Shown piece by piece: positions 1-11,011 of a DNA stretch of 64,000 nt. The translations under genes and the position numbers were made by a program. Origin of the DNA: Apoderus coryli. Taxonomy: Eukaryota > Arthropoda > Insecta > Coleoptera > Attelabidae. The stretch covers positions 310,001 through 374,000 of the forward strand of contig OU452215.1 of NCBI GenBank assembly GCA_911728435.2, given 5' to 3'. The notes beneath the pieces are model-generated. The model ran no database searches. It saw only the letters and a program-made list of their open reading frames with translations, and had not been told where the DNA came from. How positions within the stretch are numbered: the first letter of the stretch is position 1; the number at the start of each line of letters is the position of its first letter.

Positions 1-1225
1 GATTCACCCTGTATATAAAATTAAACCCTATGCTAAAAATTTCTCTTTTAAAAAAAATAAAAAGTCATTTATCGCTGATAAGGTTCTGGCGCATGTCTAA
101 AAGTCTTAAAAAAATAGAGAAATACATTTTTGATTCACCCTGTATATAAATTTGAGCTTATAGTTTAACTTTTAAAAAAATCTTGATTTGAAATCTAAAG
201 AAATCAAAAAATTATTCAAAATATTTCACCTTAACAAAATAAAGAAATACATTTTTGATTCACCCTGTATATAAAATTAAACCCTATGCTAAAAATTTCT
301 CTTTTAAAGAAAATAAAAAGTCACTTATCGCTGATAAGGTTCTGGCGCATGTCTAAAAGTCTTAAAAAAATAGAGAAATACATTTTTGAATCACCCTGTA
401 TATAAATTTGAGCTTATAGTTTAACTTTATAAAAAAATCTTGATTTGAAATCTAAAGAAATCAAAAAATTATTCAAAATATTTCACCTTAACAAAATAAA
501 TAAACACATTTTTGATTCACCCTGTATATAAATTTAAACCCTATGCTAAAAATTTCTCTTTTAAAGAAAATAAAAAGTCACTTATCGCTGATAAGGTTCT
601 GGCGCATGTCTAAAAGTCTTAAAAAAATAGAGAAATACATTTTTGATTCACCCTGTATATAAATTTGAGCTTATAGTTTAACTTTTAAAAAAATCTTGAT
701 TTGAAATCTAAAGAAATCAAAAAATTATTCAAAATATTTCACCTTAACAAAATAAAGAAATACATTTTTGATTCACCCTGTATATAAAATTAAACCCTAT
801 GCTAAAAATTTCTCTTTTAAAGAAAATAAAAAGTCACTTATCGCTGATAAGGTTCTGGCGCATGTCTAAAAGTCTTAAAAAAATAGAGAAATACATTTTT
901 GATTCACCCTGTATATAAATTTGAGCTTATAGTTTAACTTTTAAAAAAATCTTGATTTGAAATCTAAAGAAATCAAAAAATTATTCAAAATATTTCACCT
1001 TAACAAAATAAAGAAATACATTTTTGATTCACCCTGTATATAAATTTGAGCTTATAGTTTAACTTTTAAAAAAACTTGATTTGAAATCTAAAGAAATCAA
1101 ATAATTATTCAAAATATTGCTTTTTTGACGATAGGAAATAAATTTTTGATTCACCCTGTATATAAATTTAAAACCTATGCTAAAAATTTCTCTTTTAAAG
1201 AAAATAAAGTCACCTATCGCTGAGG
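1..1225 (+). repeat. 256-bp tandem array (H-element satellite, TGTATATA subtype)
   Basis: Four full units and a partial one begin at about 1, 257, 514, 770 and 1026, so the period is 256-257 bp. Each unit is two related half-units of about 131 and 125 bp, both opening with gattcaccctgtatata. One half continues into a segment with 'cttatcgctgataaggttc', the other into 'cttgatttgaaatctaaag'. Copies differ at only a few positions. The same unit recurs at 32340-32690 (plus) and, inverted and diverged to a 'cccgtatata' subtype, at 36640-37200 and 38330-39310. There it lies next to H-element copies, so this array is probably a component of that family. No coding capacity is seen. Confidence 0.9.
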
Positions 1226-1270
1226 TTATGCAACCGTAAATACCATAATGATGTGTTGGAGGTTGCATAA
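1226..1270. repeat. 10-bp inverted repeat
   Basis: ttatgcaacc (1226-1235) and ggttgcataa (1261-1270) are perfect inverted copies, separated by 25 bp, immediately after the tandem array. This may be a short terminal inverted repeat or an attenuated hairpin; the role is unknown. Confidence 0.5.
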
Positions 1271-1689
1271 GCATAAGATATTAAATAAAGGTCATTGATT
1301 GGTTGTAATTATTGAAATTGTAGCCCGTCTGCACATAACTCAACTTCTCCCACTTTCACACATATAACGGGTTCATTGAACTTTATTGCATTATTATTGA
1401 AATTGTAACCTTTCTGGTGGGAATAAATTTTACTACTCTGCCAGATTTAGTTCATGTGAATAGCAGTAAAATAAAAATAAGTATAAATTATTAGTTTTTT
1501 TACATAAAATAACGTTTTAATATTTGTTATATTATTGTGGGAGTTGCGTAAATTAAATTTGTTGGAAAATGAAGTATCTAATCATATTCCATGTGTAAAT
1601 ATATTGCGTGAAATTATGAGGAATATGTTTATGATGAAAGTGTTCAAATAAAGTGTGGCAACCGCGATTTTCGCAATTTTTCTAGGGTA

Positions 1690-2230
1690 TTGATGTACAA
1701 AGTCTCGGAGATTTTCCAACATTTTTAGTTTACAATTAAAAATGTAATAAAGGGCCGTATCATACCGTAAAAGTGCACTACCGTATTTAGAACAGTGCCT
1801 AGTATAAATCAAAATGCTTTTATTGTATTTGTGGATGTTACAATAAGGTAAATTTATTGATTTAGTAGTAGCATTTTTTGCAGTTTTGTGCTGTTGTTTT
1901 CTTGAATTTCCTCGTAGAAAATCGTATTCACCTCCTTGTCACGCTAAAATATCGTTTCTGCAGAGGTAAATGAATGATTAAAATACATAATTTTAATGCA
2001 TTGAATCAGCTTTGATATATAGCCTATGCTATTCTGCAAAAAGGAAATTTTCTATATTGGACAGCGCTGCAGTTTCGCCTTCGGCGAAACTGGAGCCTTA
2101 GTGGCTTTAAATTGGGTCTTTTTTTTTCCACTTTTAGACAGAGACGAGCGTACAGTCCTCGTTATTATATATTAAAAGAAATCCCTTCGGGATTTCCCAG
2201 TTGGTTTGTGGTAGTTTTATCTATGAAAAA
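1690..2230 (+). repeat. H-element copy 1 (non-coding, two hairpins)
   Basis: This matches, on the plus strand, the reverse complement of 34926-35375 and the plus-strand copies at 31700-32130 and 34560-34925. It holds hairpin 1 at 2071-2091 (agtttcgcc, loop ttc, ggcgaaact) and hairpin 2 at 2178-2196 (gaaatccc, loop ttc, gggatttc). A conserved block follows, containing 'gtggtagttttatctatg' and 'aaagtcattgagggttat'. No open frame of note exists. The order of parts resembles DINE-1/Helentron-type non-autonomous elements (hairpins plus minisatellite), but no known terminus was recognised, so the superfamily is left open. Confidence 0.75.
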
Positions 2231-2239
2231 AGTCATTGA

Positions 2240-2515
2240 GGGTTATAAAAAAAAATTGTGATTTTTTTGATTAGTTTTTTATTTAATTTAATTTTTTGAA
2301 TTTTAAAAAAAAATTTTATTTGAATTTTATTTGTTTAATTTTTTTTCTTATTTTATTTTTATTTTTTTTTTATTTTATTTTTAATTAATTTTTTTTGTAA
2401 ATGTTTTTTTTTTATTTTATTTTTTGATTTTTTTTTTTGGATTTTATTTTTTTAATTTTATTTAATTTTTTTCTATAATTTTTTTTTATTTTTTTTTCTT
2501 TTTTTTTTCTATTTT
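2240..2515. repeat. A/T homopolymer-rich tract of H-element copy 1
   Basis: About 275 bp of almost pure T and A follow the conserved block after hairpin 2. Equivalent tracts follow hairpin 2 at 32130-32290 (A-rich on the plus strand) and in the inverted copies at 37200-37385 and 39340-39530 (T-rich on the plus strand). It is therefore a structural part of the family, not chance low complexity. Confidence 0.7.
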
Positions 2516-3297
2516 ATTTATACATACACTTTGTATAAAAATAAATTAAAAATTTTATGACCTCATTCTACCTAAAAATACTGTGAAATTTAAAAAATAT
2601 ACAAAACACCTCAAATTAATTTTGAAAGTTTGATTTGTTTTAAATATATATTGGTTAAAATATGGTGTATTAATTTTAGTTATTCTAGAAATATATAAAA
2701 ATTCTAATGTTCTAAAAGAGAAATTTAAGTTGCGTTTTGGAAAAAATATTTAAAATTCTTAGCTAATAAATAGAAACGTTTGAAATAGAAATTTCTTTAT
2801 AATTTAAGTGATGTATTTTATTTAAATTACTTCAATTTTTAGGTATATGTAGGTGGGAATAAATCAAATATAGCTTTTTTTAAAAATTTTAATTATAAAA
2901 TATATACATTATTGAAATGAATTTTTACGAAACAATAATAAATGAATATGAAATGAAATATATATACTATATTAGTTGATTAATGCAAAAAAGTGTTGAG
3001 ATATACATATTTAAAAAAAAAATCATTTGATTTTTGAAATAATTAATACATTAAAATAATTTATATTGAACAATTTAAAACTAATATCGTAATTAAGAAA
3101 AAAATTGGAACTTAGATTATACTAAACTGAAATGGTTGTTATTAATTAAAATATAATATTTAATACAAACAACACCAAATAATAATAATAGTGTATGTAA
3201 TTAAAACAAAATATTTCAGTCAACGAATTTCTGGACAGTAGTAATTTCAGGAAAAATTGTTGATCCATACATTTCTGAAAGAATTTATTAAACATTT
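2516..3297. other. AT-rich spacer, nothing recognised
   Basis: No open frame, RNA gene or repeat shared with the rest of the window was seen in this stretch. Confidence 0.5.
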
Positions 3298-3960
3298 ACA
3301 GTGTGTTTCAGATAAATTATTATATTATAGTATTGGAGTCTTGGAAACGGTAGGAATTAAATGTCGAATAAATTAAAGAAAAGTTGTACAATTGAATCAC
3401 CTATTAAATGATGTTTTCAAAAGTAAACTAATTTTAGCCGTTTTTGATAAATTTTGGGAATACAATTTTTTTGCGATTATAACTTTCATTTATTTGTGAC
3501 ATTACAGATACAAAAATTGAGAAGCAACTTCCCATTTTTATTTTGAGACAAAATAGTACCAAACTATGGCGATTTTTCTTGAATAATTTAAAATAACAGC
3601 TAAAAATACTGAAAACTTGTTTAAATCATTACATGTGATATACTACCTATTTTCGAAATGAAAATAACTTTAAATTTAAGAATAAAAAATCCATGGTCGT
3701 ATTTAAAAAAAACAAATTTGATGATGGTTTTTCAAAAACGAAACGTCATAGTAAAATTTTGTAAACACTATATTATTCTCTTCAAAAATTAATTTTTTTA
3801 TATCTGTAAAAATAATGTTAGAAATAACTAAAATTGTCATTTTTATTTCATTTTTGCAAACACCATTTAAAAGGTTATTAAATTGTAAAACTTTTTGCTA
3901 GTTTGTAACTCCTACAGTTTCCAATATTTCAATGTTATGTTTATTTTGGACACAGTGTAT
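3298..3960. mobile_element. TIR element / MITE of the 298-bp satellite family
   Basis: Imperfect terminal inverted repeats start with 'acagtgtgtttcagataaa' on the left and end with 'ttggacacagtgtat' on the right. Inner parts match as 'tattggagtcttggaaac' against the inverse of 'gtttccaatatttcaatg'. The interior carries words that also occur in the 23.9-28.4 kb array ('aaataatgttagaaataa', 'caaaaacgaaacgtcatag'). This is a single, unamplified relative of that array. No transposase is present. The CAGTGTGTCC-type terminus suggests Tc1/mariner mobilisation; that is inference. Confidence 0.65.
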
Positions 3961-4606
3961 ATGTAAATATAAAATTAGTGAAAATCAATGCAACAATTTT
4001 TAAAATAATAATGAGATCATTGAAGTTGTGTTTTTTTTTGTAATTATATTAAATTTTGAAGGTTTGCAGAATATGTAAAGCAATAAAATTAATGGTATAC
4101 CTTAGAATTTGTTGTTGGAATTGGGTTCAATTTGTTTGTTATTTAAATGCAAAATATATAAATAACAGAATAATCATAGAATTGTTGTGCTATTATTGTC
4201 ATAGTCATTCAATGTTTGGCATTCTAAAATTCAGAAGTATGTCAATTGGTAAAATTTAATATCGTACAGAACGTAGTGATTGTTTTGAAAATTTAAATGA
4301 TTACTACTACTACTACTAAAATAGGCATAAGGCAAATTCTTAAATAATAGCAAGTGTTTAGAAAAATTGGTTTATATCTGTATATTTATATGTGATTTTT
4401 TAATCATAAAATATAATTTTATGTAACGTGGTATAATTGAAATGAGAAAGTAGGTATTAATTTCCGGTATGACTGGAGGTGGCTGAAGTATCATAATATC
4501 ATAGATTGATAAAAATTGGATTGCTTTGAGTAAGTATTTAAATTTTCAAAACAATTGTATGTTTAGTGTTGCCAAAAATTTTGAATGTAGCATTCATCAA
4601 CATGTA
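3961..4606. other. Spacer up to the LTR element
   Basis: A small open frame at 4056-4259 (67 codons, plus) has no recognisable similarity and is probably fortuitous. Nothing else is seen. The last four bases (4603-4606, TGTA) are the left target-site duplication of the adjoining element. Confidence 0.5.
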
Positions 4607-5140
4607 TGTTAGAATCTTAAGGTTGGAGATTGCTTTTTAAAAATATACTTTATTAATTTAAACACATAAAACTTTTATCTTTCAACTTTGGTTGTTACAG
4701 AATAAATTACTACTAATTATTTTATGATTATCAAGATCGACTGAATCTCTAGACTGCCGGAATTATAATAAAAGAATCTCTCTTATCAAGACCGCCCGAA
4801 TTATAATTATAGAATCTCTCTGATTTTATTTTCTTTATACTATTTATACTATTTTAAAGTGCTGAATCAGCTAGCTTCTAGAATTTATATTATTTATGAA
4901 AATCGTAGATTTTCATATAATTATTAAATTACAACAATATCAAATTTCAACAATATCAAATTTCAACAATATCAAATTACAATAATTCGTGCTTAATTTG
5001 TAAATATTATTCTCTTTGAAGTGTCTTTGAAAACGAAAAACAAAGGGTTTAAATTACTGGGAAATTGCGTATTAAAATTAGGAATATAATATGATAATTC
5101 AAAAATATGACGTAATAGTATATATTGATCTAATATAACA
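4607..5140 (-). repeat. 3' LTR of element 1 (534 bp)
   Basis: The LTR is on the left because the element runs on the minus strand. It matches 12527-13022 but carries an extra 38 bp near 4770-4810, apparently a local duplication containing 'gaatctctct' and 'accgcccgaattat'. It also contains three copies of 'tatcaaatttcaacaa'-type words and the small palindrome tgaaaatc-gta-gattttca. Confidence 0.92.
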
Positions 5141-5141
5141 A

Positions 5142-5150
5142 CTCCCTCTT
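5142..5150 (-). promoter_or_regulatory. Polypurine tract of element 1
   Basis: On the coding strand this reads aagagggag, one base before the 3' LTR. It is the expected place and composition for the plus-strand DNA primer of a gypsy-type element. Confidence 0.75.
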
Positions 5151-5286
5151 ATTAAAAAAAGTTAAAGCTACACAATGCTTTGAATTTTAATAAAAATAAT
5201 AAAACTTGAAATTTCTACTTTCTTTAATAAAGGAAATTGTGAACAAAATCCTAGATATAATATAAAACAAACTTATTTCTAAAACA

Positions 5287-7170
5287 TTATGCAAATGATT
5301 TATTTTCATTCATTTCAAAACCTTCTTCAATCGGTTCATTAACTCTGATTGAAGGTCGTCTTTTAGGTAAAATTTTTGTAAAATTTTCTTTAATTTGAAA
5401 AAGTCTTGTATTTGGGGGTTGAGGAGGATTATCTGATGAAGTTGTGATTCCAATACGAATTTTTCTTTTCTTTCGACATTTGCAAAATGTGTAAACAATA
5501 ATAACAATAATAATTAATGTAATACTTATATAGGTAAACCAAGGTGTGTATTTTTTAATAAATGGTTCATGAATAATGTCATCAATGTCTTTGGAATATT
5601 GATCTAAATTATGTTTAGCTATATCTAATTCATCAAAATTAATATTATTTAATTTTAAAGGTTTTAGTTTAGGTAATTTAACTTTATCTGGAATATTTTT
5701 ACAACACTCATATGGTATAATTATTGAATGAGGTTTATAAAGAAAATCAGAATTTTTAGTTTTACTTGCTTGAATTTTTGTTGTGCCCACAAAAGCATAA
5801 CAATCTGGTTGTAGAGTTAAAATTGAATTAGTTTTAATTATTTCAGAATAAGCTTCTTTTGTAACACATTTAATATTAACTGGAAGTTGTTCACTTACTG
5901 CAAATAACCATTTATTTGTTTCTAATAAATGAATTTTATATTCTTTAGCAAAAACAAAAGATATTTGACAACTTTCTGGAAGTTTAACTAAACCTCTCAA
6001 TAATTGAACTTCACATATAGCATTATTATCAATAGGGTAATGATAAATATTTCTACAAAGCATAGTTTTAAAATACAATTCTTTACATTTACTTAAATCA
6101 TTTATAGGAATAAAAACATCATTTTCTTCACTTTTAGCTATATATTTTTGATTTGTTGATAGAATGTGATGTAGACCAGTTCGATTATCATAAATAGGAA
6201 TTGGGAATAATCGAAATATTGTATATAGTTCCGGTTCTACTAATGGTATTTCTAGAATAAATATTATTTTTGAATCTGTTTGAAAAGCTTTTAATTCGAT
6301 TATATTAAGATAAGAAGCAATTGAATTTGTTGAAATAGGTAAAGGTAAATTATTTTTTTGTAAGGATTGAGATATTGATTTTAAATTTTCAATTAAGTCT
6401 TTTGGTGTTATAATTGATGTATGAATGATATTTAATCTAGCAAATGTTATTGAATTTAACATATCATTTAAAATATTTTCAATATATGAGTATGATTCTG
6501 TTAACTTCTGTGTAATTTCAATAACTTCTAATTTTGAGTTATACCATTTTAAATTATCTGAAATATCATAAATTGATTGCTCTATATTTACGATATCTTC
6601 ATTAAAAGTTTTCTCATCGACTTGTAATTTTCTTAGAGTTTCATTAAAGTTTTTTATTACTGAAGTAGTTACTGATATTTGTTTTTTAAATAGTTCTTCT
6701 AATTCATGTTCATCTCTGTTTATTTTATTAATACAATTATTATAATATTCTCCATCGGAGGCATCAAGATTACCTGTTAAATATTTCCAAACTGAACCTG
6801 CTCCGTTTATAAGTCCTCTTTTATAACGATTATTAATATCAAAAGCTAATTCTTGAAATTTTGAGTTAATACTTTGAGATACCTGAGTTAATAAATCAAT
6901 ATGAGATTTTACTTCTGAAAGAAAACTTAACATTCTATCATTTACTGGATTTAAATAATTATACAGACTATTCAAAATATTATTATTATTTTCAAACGCT
7001 ACCTGTAATGCTTCAATATCATGATAAACTAATAGTGTCCATTTATCATTTGATACACGAAGATAATCACTTTCTTGATAATAAATACCAACTGTATTCT
7101 GAATGGGTTTAAGTGAAAATTGTGTTCTAGCAATTGCACTTAGCAGTGCAAACCTGTAATTAATAACATT
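5287..7170 (-). CDS. env: Envelope-like fusion protein (env) of element 1
   Basis: This is the third gene of the element, downstream of pol. The frame is open from 7170 to the stop at 5287, but it has no ATG near its beginning. A splice acceptor (ttaattacag) ends at 7154, just past the pol stop, so translation probably depends on a spliced subgenomic RNA, as known for gypsy env. About 53 residues after 6975 lies a basic furin-type site (RYKR) followed by a Gly-rich hydrophobic stretch (GLINGAGS), the arrangement of errantivirus Env and baculovirus F proteins. A heptad-like, coiled-coil-prone region follows. Near the C-terminus is a single hydrophobic span (about 20 residues, ending FCKCRKKRK) and a 60-residue tail. 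The predicted role is as a membrane fusion glycoprotein. Length fits the family. The exact N-terminus and signal peptide are not resolved. Confidence 0.88.
   Translation of the reverse strand, partial: NVINYRFALLSAIARTQFSLKPIQNTVGIYYQESDYLRVSNDKWTLLVYHDIEALQVAFENNNNILNSLYNYLNPVNDRMLSFLSEVKSHIDLLTQVSQSINSKFQELAFDINNRYKRGLINGAGSVWKYLTGNLDASDGEYYNNCINKINRDEHELEELFKKQISVTTSVIKNFNETLRKLQVDEKTFNEDIVNIEQSIYDISDNLKWYNSKLEVIEITQKLTESYSYIENILNDMLNSITFARLNIIHTSIITPKDLIENLKSISQSLQKNNLPLPISTNSIASYLNIIELKAFQTDSKIIFILEIPLVEPELYTIFRLFPIPIYDNRTGLHHILSTNQKYIAKSEENDVFIPINDLSKCKELYFKTMLCRNIYHYPIDNNAICEVQLLRGLVKLPESCQISFVFAKEYKIHLLETNKWLFAVSEQLPVNIKCVTKEAYSEIIKTNSILTLQPDCYAFVGTTKIQASKTKNSDFLYKPHSIIIPYECCKNIPDKVKLPKLKPLKLNNINFDELDIAKHNLDQYSKDIDDIIHEPFIKKYTPWFTYISITLIIIVIIVYTFCKCRKKRKIRIGITTSSDNPPQPPNTRLFQIKENFTKILPKRRPSIRVNEPIEEGFEMNENKSFA
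7153..7165 (-). promoter_or_regulatory. Candidate splice acceptor for env mRNA
   Basis: The coding strand reads ttaattacag then gtttgc, with the AG at 7155-7154. It lies 3' of the pol stop codon and inside the env open frame. The matching donor would be in the leader or gag and was not identified. Confidence 0.5.
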
Positions 7171-7186
7171 TTATCAGAAAATTAAA

Positions 7187-10100
7187 TTATTTCACTTCTT
7201 TTTCTTCAAATAGTTTTAAACGATCAAAATTTATTCGTGAAGTATTATCAGAAATAGGATTGTAAATTAATGCTGAATTGTTATCAAATATTTTCAAAAT
7301 ATCAAAAGGACCATTAAATTTATTTGCTAATTTATTTTTTATTTGAGATTCCTTGACATATACTTTGTCTCCTACCTTAAAATTATCATTAGATTTATTT
7401 ATATTTTTATCAAAGTATTCCTTGGCTTTTTGTTTCTTAAGATTAGTTCTTTGCCTTGCCATATTATAAAAATGCTTAATCTTATTATTTAAATCTAAAA
7501 TATACTTAGAAATTAATTCTTTTTCATTATAAAGAGTTTCGGGTGGTCGTCCTGAAGTATGACCAAATATTAACTCATATGGAGTGAATCCATGTGTTTG
7601 ATTTACAGAATTATTATAACATATACAAGCAAAAGGTAAAATAGTTAATGGGTGATCATTAGGATTTTCTACTTTATTTATTCTAATCATTTCTAATAAT
7701 GTTGCGTGAAACCTTTCAAGAGATCCATTTGATTGTGGATGAGCAACGCTAGAAAATGTTAATTTAATATCATATAATAAACATAAATCATTAAATATTT
7801 TATTATTAAATTCTTTTCCTCCATCGCAATGTATTCGTAAGGGGGTACCGTAATGCTGGAAAAATATGAGTATAGTACTAGCAACTGAAATAGCTGATTT
7901 ATTTTGTAAAGCATAAGCTTGTGTAAATTTTGTTAGTTCGTCTCTAATTGTTAAAACGTAGTTTTTGGTTGGAACTTCTAAAATATCAATATTGATTCTT
8001 TCAAAAGGAGTTTTCGGAGTTTCAGTAATAACCAAACGATTTTTTAAATTTTGCCTATAAATTTTAGTTTTATGACAAATTTCACATTTTTTAATAAACA
8101 TTTCGACATCTTTAGTTAATCCATTCCAGTCATATTTTTCTTTAATTCTACGAATTGTTTCATTGATTCCTCTGTGTAGATTTGCTTTTCCTGAATGGTA
8201 ATTATCTATTATTACTTGAATTTCATCATTATCAGGAGTTATAATAATATTTTGACAAATTACTAATTTTAAATCTTTTTCTGCAAAAATAAAAGAAAAC
8301 ATTTCCAATATTGGGAGTTCAATATTATTTTCAACATAATATGTTTTTGATTCATTTATATCATTAGAACATTTGTATAAAGTAACGAAAAGTCTTTCAA
8401 CAGTTTCTTTAAAATGAAATGGTAATGGAATAATATAATAACTTCGTTTATTTACTGTTTTGCTTGAAAGAACATTTATTTTATCGTGACGAAAATCTGC
8501 TTCTTCTTCAAAAATATCTTCTATTATTGTATTATGTAAATCTTGAAGTCTATCTTGTTGAAAAAAGGTAATAATATTTTTATGATCTTTATCTAATAAT
8601 TGTTTATTTGTAAATCTAATTTTCGTGTAGTCAATTAATGATTTAGTTTTGTATAATTCTATAAAACGATAAAATTCATTAGTAATTGTTTCAATGTCAC
8701 TAGAACTTGTGTCAGCTGTGGTTTCATTTTCATTTTCACTTTCAATTTCTACTGTATCATCTTGCTTTGATGTACCGGGTTGATTAAGTTTATTATGAAA
8801 AATAACAGCATTTTTCAAATGATTAATTTTAATTCTGGAAAGAGCATCAGCATTCTTATTAATTTTACCTGGTTTATAGATTATTTCATAATCGTATTCC
8901 TCTAATTTTAACCTCCACCTAGCTAATCTGCTACCGGGATCTTTGATTGAAAATAACCATGTCAATGGTCGATGATCGGTTACTAGTTTAAATTTCCTAC
9001 CATAAAGATAAGGACGAAAGTTTTTAACTGACCAAACAATAGATAATAATTCTCTTTCAATAACACTATACTTAGTTTCTGCTTCACAAAGAGTTCTTGA
9101 AGCATAAGCAATGGGAAGATCTCTACCAATAGGACCTTGAGATAAAACTGAGCCAATTGCAAAAGCACTTGCATCTGTAGTTAAAATAAAAGGTTCCTCA
9201 AAATTAGGATATCTTAATATTGGATCTGAAGTTAAATAATTTTTAAGAAGATTGAATGCTTCTTGACATTCTTTATTAAATATAAATGAAACATCTTTTT
9301 GTAAAAGTCTAGTTAATGGTTTCGAAGTTTTTGCAAAATCTGGTATGAACCGACGATAATAACCTGCTAGTCCTAAGAAAGATTTTATATCCTTTGAATT
9401 TTTCGGAATAGGGAAATTCTTTAATGCAATAATTTTCTTTGGATCTGGCTTTACACCATCTTTAGTTACTAAATGACCTAAATAAGTTACTTCCTTTCTG
9501 AGAAATTCACACTTATCAGGTTGTATTTTAAAATTTGCATTTTGTAATCTTTTAAAAACTTCTTTTAATCTTGCAATATGTTCATGAATTGTAGGTGAAT
9601 AAATTATTATATCGTCCATATAAACTAAACATTTTTCATTTTGAATTCCAACTAAAATATGATCCATAACTCTTTGAAAAGTTGATGGAGCATTTTTAAG
9701 ACCAAATGGCATTCGTTTAAATTCGAAATGACCATTTTCAACTGAAAACGCAGTTTTAGAAATGTCTGAAGGATCTATTTCTATTTGATGAAACCCTGAG
9801 GCTAAATCTAATGTTGTAAAATATTGACATCTGCCTAATTGATCAAGTAAATCATTGATATTTGGTAAAGGATATTTATCATCTACGGTAACTTCATTTA
9901 ATTTTCTATAATCAATTACTACTCTCCATTTTTGTTTTCCTGACGCATCTAATTTTTTAGGGACTACCCATACTGGAGAAGACCATGGAGATATTGAGGG
10001 TTGAATAATATTTTGATTTAACATTTTTGAAACTTGTTCCTTAACTTCCTGTTTATGCACTTGAGGATAACGATAACTTTTTGTATAAATTGGTTTAGCA

Positions 10101-11011
10101 TTATTGGTATCAATTGTGTGTTTTATTTTATTTGTAAAAGTTAAATTATCTCCTTCAAAATAAAATAAATTTGGAAATTCTAAACAAAGATTTATGATTA
10201 ATTCAGCTTCTTCCTCATTAAGATGTTCTAGACGTAGTTGAGATAAAATTAATTCTCTCCTATCTTCATTTTGATTTATATTAAAATTTAAAATTTGACT
10301 TGACTCTGTAGTTTCTAATTTTTCAAATTCAAATTCATTTTCAAAAATTTTAATTTCTTTTTCTGTTTCGTTTGCATTTAAAACACTTGTTAAAAATTCA
10401 CCATTCTGATTAATTTTAACAATAGAATTTGGAATTAATAGATTATTTTCAATTTTCTTTGCTAACAAGACACACTCTGTATTAAAATATTTATTTGTTT
10501 TAAACTTACAAATCTTTTCTGTACGTCCTTCTATATTTTGCTTATTAAGGAAAATTTGATATTCCTCTTGGAATGTTTGAGGTCTATTACGAGTTATTGT
10601 ACTGAACAATGGTACTGTTTTAAAATTAGTTATCAGCTGTTTATTTTTTATGTCTATTTTACATTCGTAAAATTCTAAAAAGTCTGCACCTATTAAACCA
10701 TCAAAATCAATATCTAGATCACAAATATAAACTTTAAGTTGTATATCGCAAAAATAAATAAAGACTGATTCTGTTATAATAACCTTTTCATTTGTAATTC
10801 CTTTAATAGAAAGGTATTCTTTATTACGTTTATAATTTTTATTTTCAATTACTTTTGGTTTAAAAATGGTTACACATGCTCCTGTATCGATTAAATAATT
10901 ATAAGTTTTTGTAATGTCTTTTATGTAATAATAAGTATTTGAAAGCGTATATAAAGTTACATGTGATGGTTCCGCATTTGGGTTGTTTCCGAGGCATTTA
11001 ACCGAAAATTT
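7187..11011 (-). CDS. pol: Pol polyprotein: protease, reverse transcriptase, RNase H, integrase (element 1)
   Basis: One continuous frame. It opens immediately after a stop at 11012-11014 and overlaps the end of gag in the -1 frame. The order is: retropepsin with DTGA active site (codon for Asp at 10886-10888) and a GLIGADFL flap-distal motif; reverse transcriptase with the variant catalytic box YMDD near 9612-9623; RNase H with the DAS motif near 9168; integrase with an HHCC zinc site (8060-8190) and the D, D, E catalytic residues in NIDIL, CDGGKEF and SLERF. There is no nonsense codon or frameshift. It has no good in-frame ATG at the start, which agrees with expression as a Gag-Pol frameshift product. 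Products act in virus-like particles and at nuclear integration. Confidence 0.93.
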   Translation of the reverse strand, partial: KFSVKCLGNNPNAEPSHVTLYTLSNTYYYIKDITKTYNYLIDTGACVTIFKPKVIENKNYKRNKEYLSIKGITNEKVIITESVFIYFCDIQLKVYICDLDIDFDGLIGADFLEFYECKIDIKNKQLITNFKTVPLFSTITRNRPQTFQEEYQIFLNKQNIEGRTEKICKFKTNKYFNTECVLLAKKIENNLLIPNSIVKINQNGEFLTSVLNANETEKEIKIFENEFEFEKLETTESSQILNFNINQNEDRRELILSQLRLEHLNEEEAELIINLCLEFPNLFYFEGDNLTFTNKIKHTIDTNNAKPIYTKSYRYPQVHKQEVKEQVSKMLNQNIIQPSISPWSSPVWVVPKKLDASGKQKWRVVIDYRKLNEVTVDDKYPLPNINDLLDQLGRCQYFTTLDLASGFHQIEIDPSDISKTAFSVENGHFEFKRMPFGLKNAPSTFQRVMDHILVGIQNEKCLVYMDDIIIYSPTIHEHIARLKEVFKRLQNANFKIQPDKCEFLRKEVTYLGHLVTKDGVKPDPKKIIALKNFPIPKNSKDIKSFLGLAGYYRRFIPDFAKTSKPLTRLLQKDVSFIFNKECQEAFNLLKNYLTSDPILRYPNFEEPFILTTDASAFAIGSVLSQGPIGRDLPIAYASRTLCEAETKYSVIERELLSIVWSVKNFRPYLYGRKFKLVTDHRPLTWLFSIKDPGSRLARWRLKLEEYDYEIIYKPGKINKNADALSRIKINHLKNAVIFHNKLNQPGTSKQDDTVEIESENENETTADTSSSDIETITNEFYRFIELYKTKSLIDYTKIRFTNKQLLDKDHKNIITFFQQDRLQDLHNTIIEDIFEEEADFRHDKINVLSSKTVNKRSYYIIPLPFHFKETVERLFVTLYKCSNDINESKTYYVENNIELPILEMFSFIFAEKDLKLVICQNIIITPDNDEIQVIIDNYHSGKANLHRGINETIRRIKEKYDWNGLTKDVEMFIKKCEICHKTKIYRQNLKNRLVITETPKTPFERINIDILEVPTKNYVLTIRDELTKFTQAYALQNKSAISVASTILIFFQHYGTPLRIHCDGGKEFNNKIFNDLCLLYDIKLTFSSVAHPQSNGSLERFHATLLEMIRINKVENPNDHPLTILPFACICYNNSVNQTHGFTPYELIFGHTSGRPPETLYNEKELISKYILDLNNKIKHFYNMARQRTNLKKQKAKEYFDKNINKSNDNFKVGDKVYVKESQIKNKLANKFNGPFDILKIFDNNSALIYNPISDNTSRINFDRLKLFEEKEVK

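Noticed and set aside
1582..1812. 76-codon open frame (minus) as a gene
   Set aside because: Partly overlaps H-element sequence repeated elsewhere in inverted form where the frame is not kept.
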